A stretch of 10,653 nt of DNA. It comes from Euperipatoides rowelli (lineage: Eukaryota; Onychophora; Udeonychophora; Euonychophora; Peripatopsidae). Position 1 is the stretch's first letter. Every line of letters begins with the position of its first letter. Made by a program: the position numbers and the translations under genes. Where the stretch lies: assembly GCA_003024985.2 (NCBI GenBank), contig PXIH01S0034938.1, one strand, 5' to 3'. A model generated the notes under the pieces. It did no database searches and was not told the DNA's origin. It worked only from the letters and a program-made list of their open reading frames with translations. Below, in pieces: positions 7,625 through 10,653 of the stretch.

Positions 7625-7647
7625 GCAAAATTTCTTGGACACCCCTG

Positions 7648-7655
7648 TATATTAC
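7648..7655. repeat. Right target site duplication of the hAT element
   Basis: TATATTAC directly follows the CCCTG terminus and matches the left copy at 7 of 8 positions. The single mismatch suggests that the insertion is not very recent. Confidence 0.8.
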
Positions 7656-7727
7656 TAGTAATTTGTGAAGATAAAATGGAAAAAGTGCTGTATGTATTAA
7701 GTTTTGTGCGCAGAAAATCATTCCATC

Positions 7728-7733
7728 TTTATT
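7728..7733 (-). terminator. AATAAA polyadenylation signal of the minus-strand gene
   Basis: AATAAA on the minus strand (TTTATT at 7728-7733) lies about 90 nt past the TAA at 7824-7826. That distance suits a short 3' UTR. AATAAA is common by chance in such AT-rich DNA, so the weight comes from its position after a candidate last exon. Confidence 0.45.
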
Positions 7734-7823
7734 AAATCTTACAGTATATCAGGTTAAATTTCTTCAAGATGATCCCTTCCTTCATTATGTTTATATGCTT
7801 TAGAGTTTAGACATGGTTAGACA

Positions 7824-8119
7824 TTATTCTTGGCTCTCATCTTCATCTAAGTCACCCAGAATAACTAAAGGTTTAGGTGGAGGTAAGCCTGTGGTACTGG
7901 ATTTTTCATTTTGTAACTACATCGTTTAATTTGTTCACACAAGGCTTTAATAGCTTCTGTCATTATTAATACAGTATTATTGTTGCAAATAGGTTTCAAT
8001 AACTGGAAAAAGTAATAAGTCGTAAAATTTTCTACATTGCTGACTAAGTAAAATTAAAGATGAAGTTTCTTGAGCAGAGTGCAGGACCAAGGAGTTTATA
8101 TTTTTCTCAATTTTACTGG
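7824..8119 (-). CDS. Candidate last exon of an unrecognised host gene, with two frame changes
   Basis: The minus-strand frame is open from 8141 to 7980 (includes KIEKNINSLVLHSAQETSSL and CRKFYDLLLFPVIETYLQQ). It switches by one base into a second frame, open over about 7975-7925 (TVLIMTEAIKALCEQIKR). It then returns to the first frame (LQNEKSSTTGLPPPKP, VILGDLDEDESQE) and ends at TAA 7824-7826 with an acidic tail. The pieces are protein-like and colinear, suggesting one coding exon damaged by two compensating indels, from mutation or assembly error. A 3' splice site at 8121-8120 (TCTTACTTTGGTTGTCAG) leaves two bases before the frame. That is the phase needed to join the candidate exon at 10544-10634. 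An alternative acceptor at 8143-8142 starts in phase 0. The family is not recognised; helical, HEAT-like character is only a guess. Confidence 0.42.
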
Positions 8120-9910
8120 CTGACAACCAAAGTAAGAGTCTCTGTTACTTCAACTTCAAGATGAAAATTGTGAGACCTTCTTCAGAAGCATAAAATTATG
8201 AAATTAATAATTTTGATAGGCCAAGGATGATCACAAGGTGGAATTCCTGATAAAACCAAACCAGCAATAAATACTGGAGAAAACAAAGGGGTGCAAACTG
8301 ATTGATGAAACAGTGAACGGATTAATTAGCCAATAAAATTAAGAAATCAATAAAAGCCAAAGTCTAATAACATGGAACAGCCAAGATTCCTGGAAATGGA
8401 GGTTGAGAAAAACTTAAAAAAAACATTTGATGCAGATAAAGACAAACAATTTTTCCATTGTTAGCTGAAATGACATACACACTACACAGCAGGGATCCAT
8501 GACTTAAACAAAAGGGTTGACTTATTTTTGACAAGAGTTGGAATTATTTTATGTGTTCAAAGTCTAAAAATGATATATAATTTTTATATAGTCTAATTGT
8601 ATAGGACATTGTAAAGAATATGATTGTCCAAAAGAGCCATATGATATTATAACATATTTAATAAACATAGTTCAAAGAGCCAACAAAAAAAAAATATGAT
8701 AACCAAAAAAAATTATAAAAATATCTTGAATTTTAAAGAAGTTATTAAATAATTCAAAAAAATAAAGTATTCATGAGATTCAGAAACCAGCCACAATTAC
8801 TCCTGAAAGAGGAGAAAACAACTGCCTGCTCCTGCCTAGGCAAGGGTGAACTAAAATAATTTAGACAATCATATAATTTGCTTGAATGATAAATTATGTA
8901 ATAGGGCTGAAATTAAAAAAAAAAATTAAAAATTCAGACTGGTAAATTAAATGGAATTAAATGAATAAAGCTTTTATTTAAAGAAGCAAATTAATAATAT
9001 CTACAGTATTTATTTGAAATAAGAGAAATTGCAGATTTTGCAAAAATCACACAAATATAAAGATGAATAAAAACGTAACGTATAACGATTGTAAAAGTAA
9101 CTATAATTGCAATTAAAATCATGATTGAGTTGAGCCTTTGGAATGTAAAAATGAAGGATTAATTATACATTATTTCACATTTTCTAAAAATTCACTGTAG
9201 TAAGTCAAAAACTGATTTTAAATTTCAATAGAATTAATTTCATTTTTATTCAGGACAGATTTTTGCTTAAAAATGGAATATCTTCAAAACAAAAAGTCTT
9301 ATAATATTTTTGAAAACATGTAAATCCACAAAAAAAATCAGCAGTTTTAGAAAAGTCTAAGCATGATGTATAAAAACAGTTTGACCTATAATTAATTTTT
9401 AAAAAAATATTAATTCCAAACTTGAGCAAGGCCCATTTCTTAAACTACTTAAAACTGACAAACAATAGTCTACTGTATGATTATCCTAAACATTACAATT
9501 TAGACTATAATAATAAATTACCAGATATAAGTCATTCACCAAGAAAATGGGATTAAAAATTATAAAAGTATATTAAAAATATATATAACTAAAAATTGAA
9601 CTAAATACAGTATCTGACCAGAAGGTTGTTTCACAATATTATTAAAGATGAAAAGACATATAGTTTAACCCCATAGTCCTCCTTTACAAGTGCCTTAAAA
9701 ACAACTTTCCAACAGAAAAAAAACAACAACAACCCCAATATTGTAACTTATTCCTTTGGGTTTAAAATTAAGATTGTGGACAGCAATACAACAACCTATC
9801 TAATAATGACATTTTTGGGTATAATAATAATCCAATTTTTGAAATATAACTGAAATATCAATTTTTACTATTCTTGTGGAATAAATGTACTATTTTTTCC
9901 ACATATGAAG
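8120..9910. other. AT-rich stretch, probable intron of the minus-strand gene
   Basis: If the two candidate exons belong together, this lies in a 2.4-kb intron (10543-8120) starting GTACAG and ending TCAG on the minus strand. Several pyrimidine-rich acceptor-like sites occur on that strand (for example TTTTCTCCTCTTTCAG near 8810 and TTGTTTTCTCCAG near 8280). Each is followed by only a short or quickly stopped frame without a convincing donor, so I do not call exons. The piece after 8280 is open for about 29 codons and could be a missed exon. No RNA gene or transposon ends were found. Confidence 0.4.
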
Positions 9911-10325
9911 AAAGACACAAAGTAAAATACAAAATGACTAAATGATAAAGACACAAGTAGTCAAGATACAAAATGACTAAACAAAGTGGCAGAAAGTGAC
10001 CAAGATACAAAATGACATAAAGGCAAAAACTTATCAAGATATAAAAAGACAATGTGATAAATACACAGGTGACCAAGATAAAACAGGACTAGATGATAAA
10101 GACACAGTCACCAAGATATAAAATGACCAATTAATAAAGACAAAGTGACCAAGATACAAAATGACTGTAATAAAGGTACAAAATCATCAGATACAAATTG
10201 ACTAAGGAATAAAGACACAAAGTGATCAAGATACAAAATCACCAAGTGATAAAAGACAAAAACTGGTCAAGAGTGGTGAAGATACAAAGTGATTAAGTGA
10301 TAAATACACAAAATGACCAAGTGAC
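9911..10325. repeat. Degenerate minisatellite, about 10 units of 34-50 bp
   Basis: Units begin with CAAGATACAAAATGAC and continue with a TGATAAAGACACAAAGTGAC-like half. Unit starts are at about 9962, 10001, 10035, 10074, 10112, 10150, 10188, 10227 and 10268, with a degraded first unit from 9911 and a stub from 10318. Lengths are 39, 34, 39, 38, 38, 38, 39, 41 and 50 bp; the last contains an extra segment of about 10 bp. Each unit looks like two related halves of about 20 bp (AGATACAAAATGAC against AGACACAAAGTGAC), so the array probably grew from a shorter repeat that first doubled. A minus-strand open frame through the array (9858-10076) is a composition artefact, rich in Leu/Tyr/Phe. Confidence 0.93.
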
Positions 10326-10336
10326 AGTCTTTCATA

Positions 10337-10354
10337 TGTTAGATTAATCTAACA
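10337..10354. repeat. 18-bp perfect palindrome
   Basis: TGTTAGATT is followed directly by its reverse complement, AATCTAACA, with no spacer. It starts about 11 bp after the minisatellite stub and ends 4 bp before the only ambiguous base in the window (N at 10358). It could form a cruciform and may have contributed to the unresolved base. Confidence 0.9.
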
Positions 10355-10543
10355 CACNTTCATTTTTTATCTTAAAAAAAAAGGCAGAATTTATATTTAA
10401 AATGTTCATATATACTATAGGTGACAGATATTTAAAATATTCAGATTAAGTTAAATTTGAAATTAAAAACTGATTAAATATTCTGTTACAAATTGATTAA
10501 GTATTCTGTCACTTAGCAATGAAGTAACATTCACATACTGTAC
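10355..10543. other. AT-rich flank with candidate 5' splice site at its right edge
   Basis: No coding similarity is seen. On the minus strand the sequence right after the candidate exon is GTACAGTATG (10543 downwards), an acceptable 5' splice site following GGAG. The rest is AT-rich with an A10 run near 10375 and one N (10358). Confidence 0.4.
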
Positions 10544-10634
10544 CTCCATAGCCAGCAATAATCTTGCTTACACCCGACTTCTTATTATCAGATACTTTGA
10601 ATTTCAAAGGTGGAAGTTCTTTTTTCTGGGGACT
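10544..10634 (-). CDS. Candidate internal exon of an unrecognised host gene
   Basis: On the minus strand, TTTTTGATTTTTAG (ending at 10635) is a good 3' splice site and GGAG/GTACAG (10544/10543) a good 5' splice site. The 91 nt between are open in one frame (30 codons plus one base, containing KELPPLKFKV and SKIIAGYG) and clearly richer in G+C than the flanks. The other frames are interrupted early. The exon ends in phase 1 and can splice to the acceptor at 8121-8120 without breaking the frame. I do not recognise the protein. Upstream exons would lie beyond the right edge of the window. The short length limits certainty: 30 open codons could occur by chance. Confidence 0.45.
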
Positions 10635-10653
10635 CTAAAAATCAAAAATTTAT

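Larger units (their letters stand above)
6516..7647. mobile_element. Non-autonomous hAT-type DNA transposon (1132 bp)
   Basis: The left end starts CAGGGTGTCCAA and the right end, reverse-complemented, starts CAGGGGTGTCCAA: a 12-13-bp terminal inverted repeat with one G-run difference. A second inverted match follows inside (TGGTGCCATAAATTT at 6537-6551 against TTGGTGCCAAAATTT on the other strand at 7609-7623). It is flanked by 8-bp near-duplications, GATATTAC (6508-6515) and TATATTAC (7648-7655), identical at 7 of 8 positions. CAGGG ends and 8-bp target duplications are the hAT superfamily hallmark. The interior is AT-rich, with no transposase-like frame, so movement would need an enzyme supplied from elsewhere. 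Both ends carry motif clusters, annotated separately. Confidence 0.85.

Noticed and set aside
7470-7721. 83-codon minus-strand open frame
   Set aside because: It crosses the right border of the hAT element, is rich in Phe/Lys from homopolymers and has no family features.
8003-8020. Strong-looking 3' splice site (TTATTACTTTTTCCAG, minus strand)
   Set aside because: It lies inside an open frame (DLLLFPVIETYLQQ) that continues across it, so it is more likely part of the coding exon.
8372-8464. Plus-strand 30-codon frame starting MEQPRFLEMEVEKN
   Set aside because: It is protein-like but short, with no splice signals or continuation; chance is likely.
9640-9730. Possible minus-strand exon (VFKALVKEDYGVKLYVF) after a T-rich tract
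   Set aside because: There is no good acceptor or donor around it, and the frame soon enters AT-rich noise.
9858-10076. 72-codon minus-strand frame that looks like a membrane protein
   Set aside because: It runs through the minisatellite; the hydrophobic composition comes from translating the repeat unit.
1-10653. CRISPR, bacterial defence system, riboswitch or operon
   Set aside because: There are no regularly spaced identical repeats with unique spacers, no bacterial gene arrangement, and the retrotransposon and splice signals point to a eukaryote.

Overview
The window looks like AT-rich animal (probably invertebrate) nuclear DNA. By eye it is roughly two thirds A+T, with many homopolymer runs. 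Open frames are short and broken, and there are spliceosomal-type signals, an AATAAA signal and remains of two classes of transposable element. Nothing suggests a bacterial operon, and no tRNA, rRNA or CRISPR array was seen. The exact taxon cannot be read from the sequence.

Layout. Positions 1-2093 are mostly non-coding AT-rich DNA, with a weak, broken coding-like relic on the minus strand (about 680-1475) and a small hairpin. Positions 2094-5987 (minus strand) hold the main recognisable object: an LTR-less, truncated and multiply frameshifted Ty3/gypsy-type retrotransposon. Its order is gag remnant, retropepsin, reverse transcriptase, RNase H, a second RNase H of the cellular RNase H1 kind, integrase zinc finger and the start of the integrase core. 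The first RNase H has lost catalytic motifs, while the second keeps most of them. Positions 6516-7647 form a 1.13-kb non-autonomous hAT-type DNA transposon, with CAGGG(G)TGTCCAA terminal inverted repeats and near-perfect 8-bp target site duplications.

From 7728 to the right edge, the minus strand carries what looks like the 3' end of a host gene. A candidate 91-nt internal exon (10544-10634) can be joined in phase to a candidate last exon (about 8119-7824), followed by an AATAAA signal. The last exon needs two compensating frameshifts, so it is either a pseudogene or contains sequence errors. The proposed intron carries a degenerate 38-40-bp minisatellite (9911-10325) and an 18-bp perfect palindrome next to the single N.

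The parts do not form a working system. They are host-gene remnants or exons plus dead transposable elements. The most notable point is the dual-RNase H architecture of the retrotransposon; the hAT element and its subterminal motif array come next.
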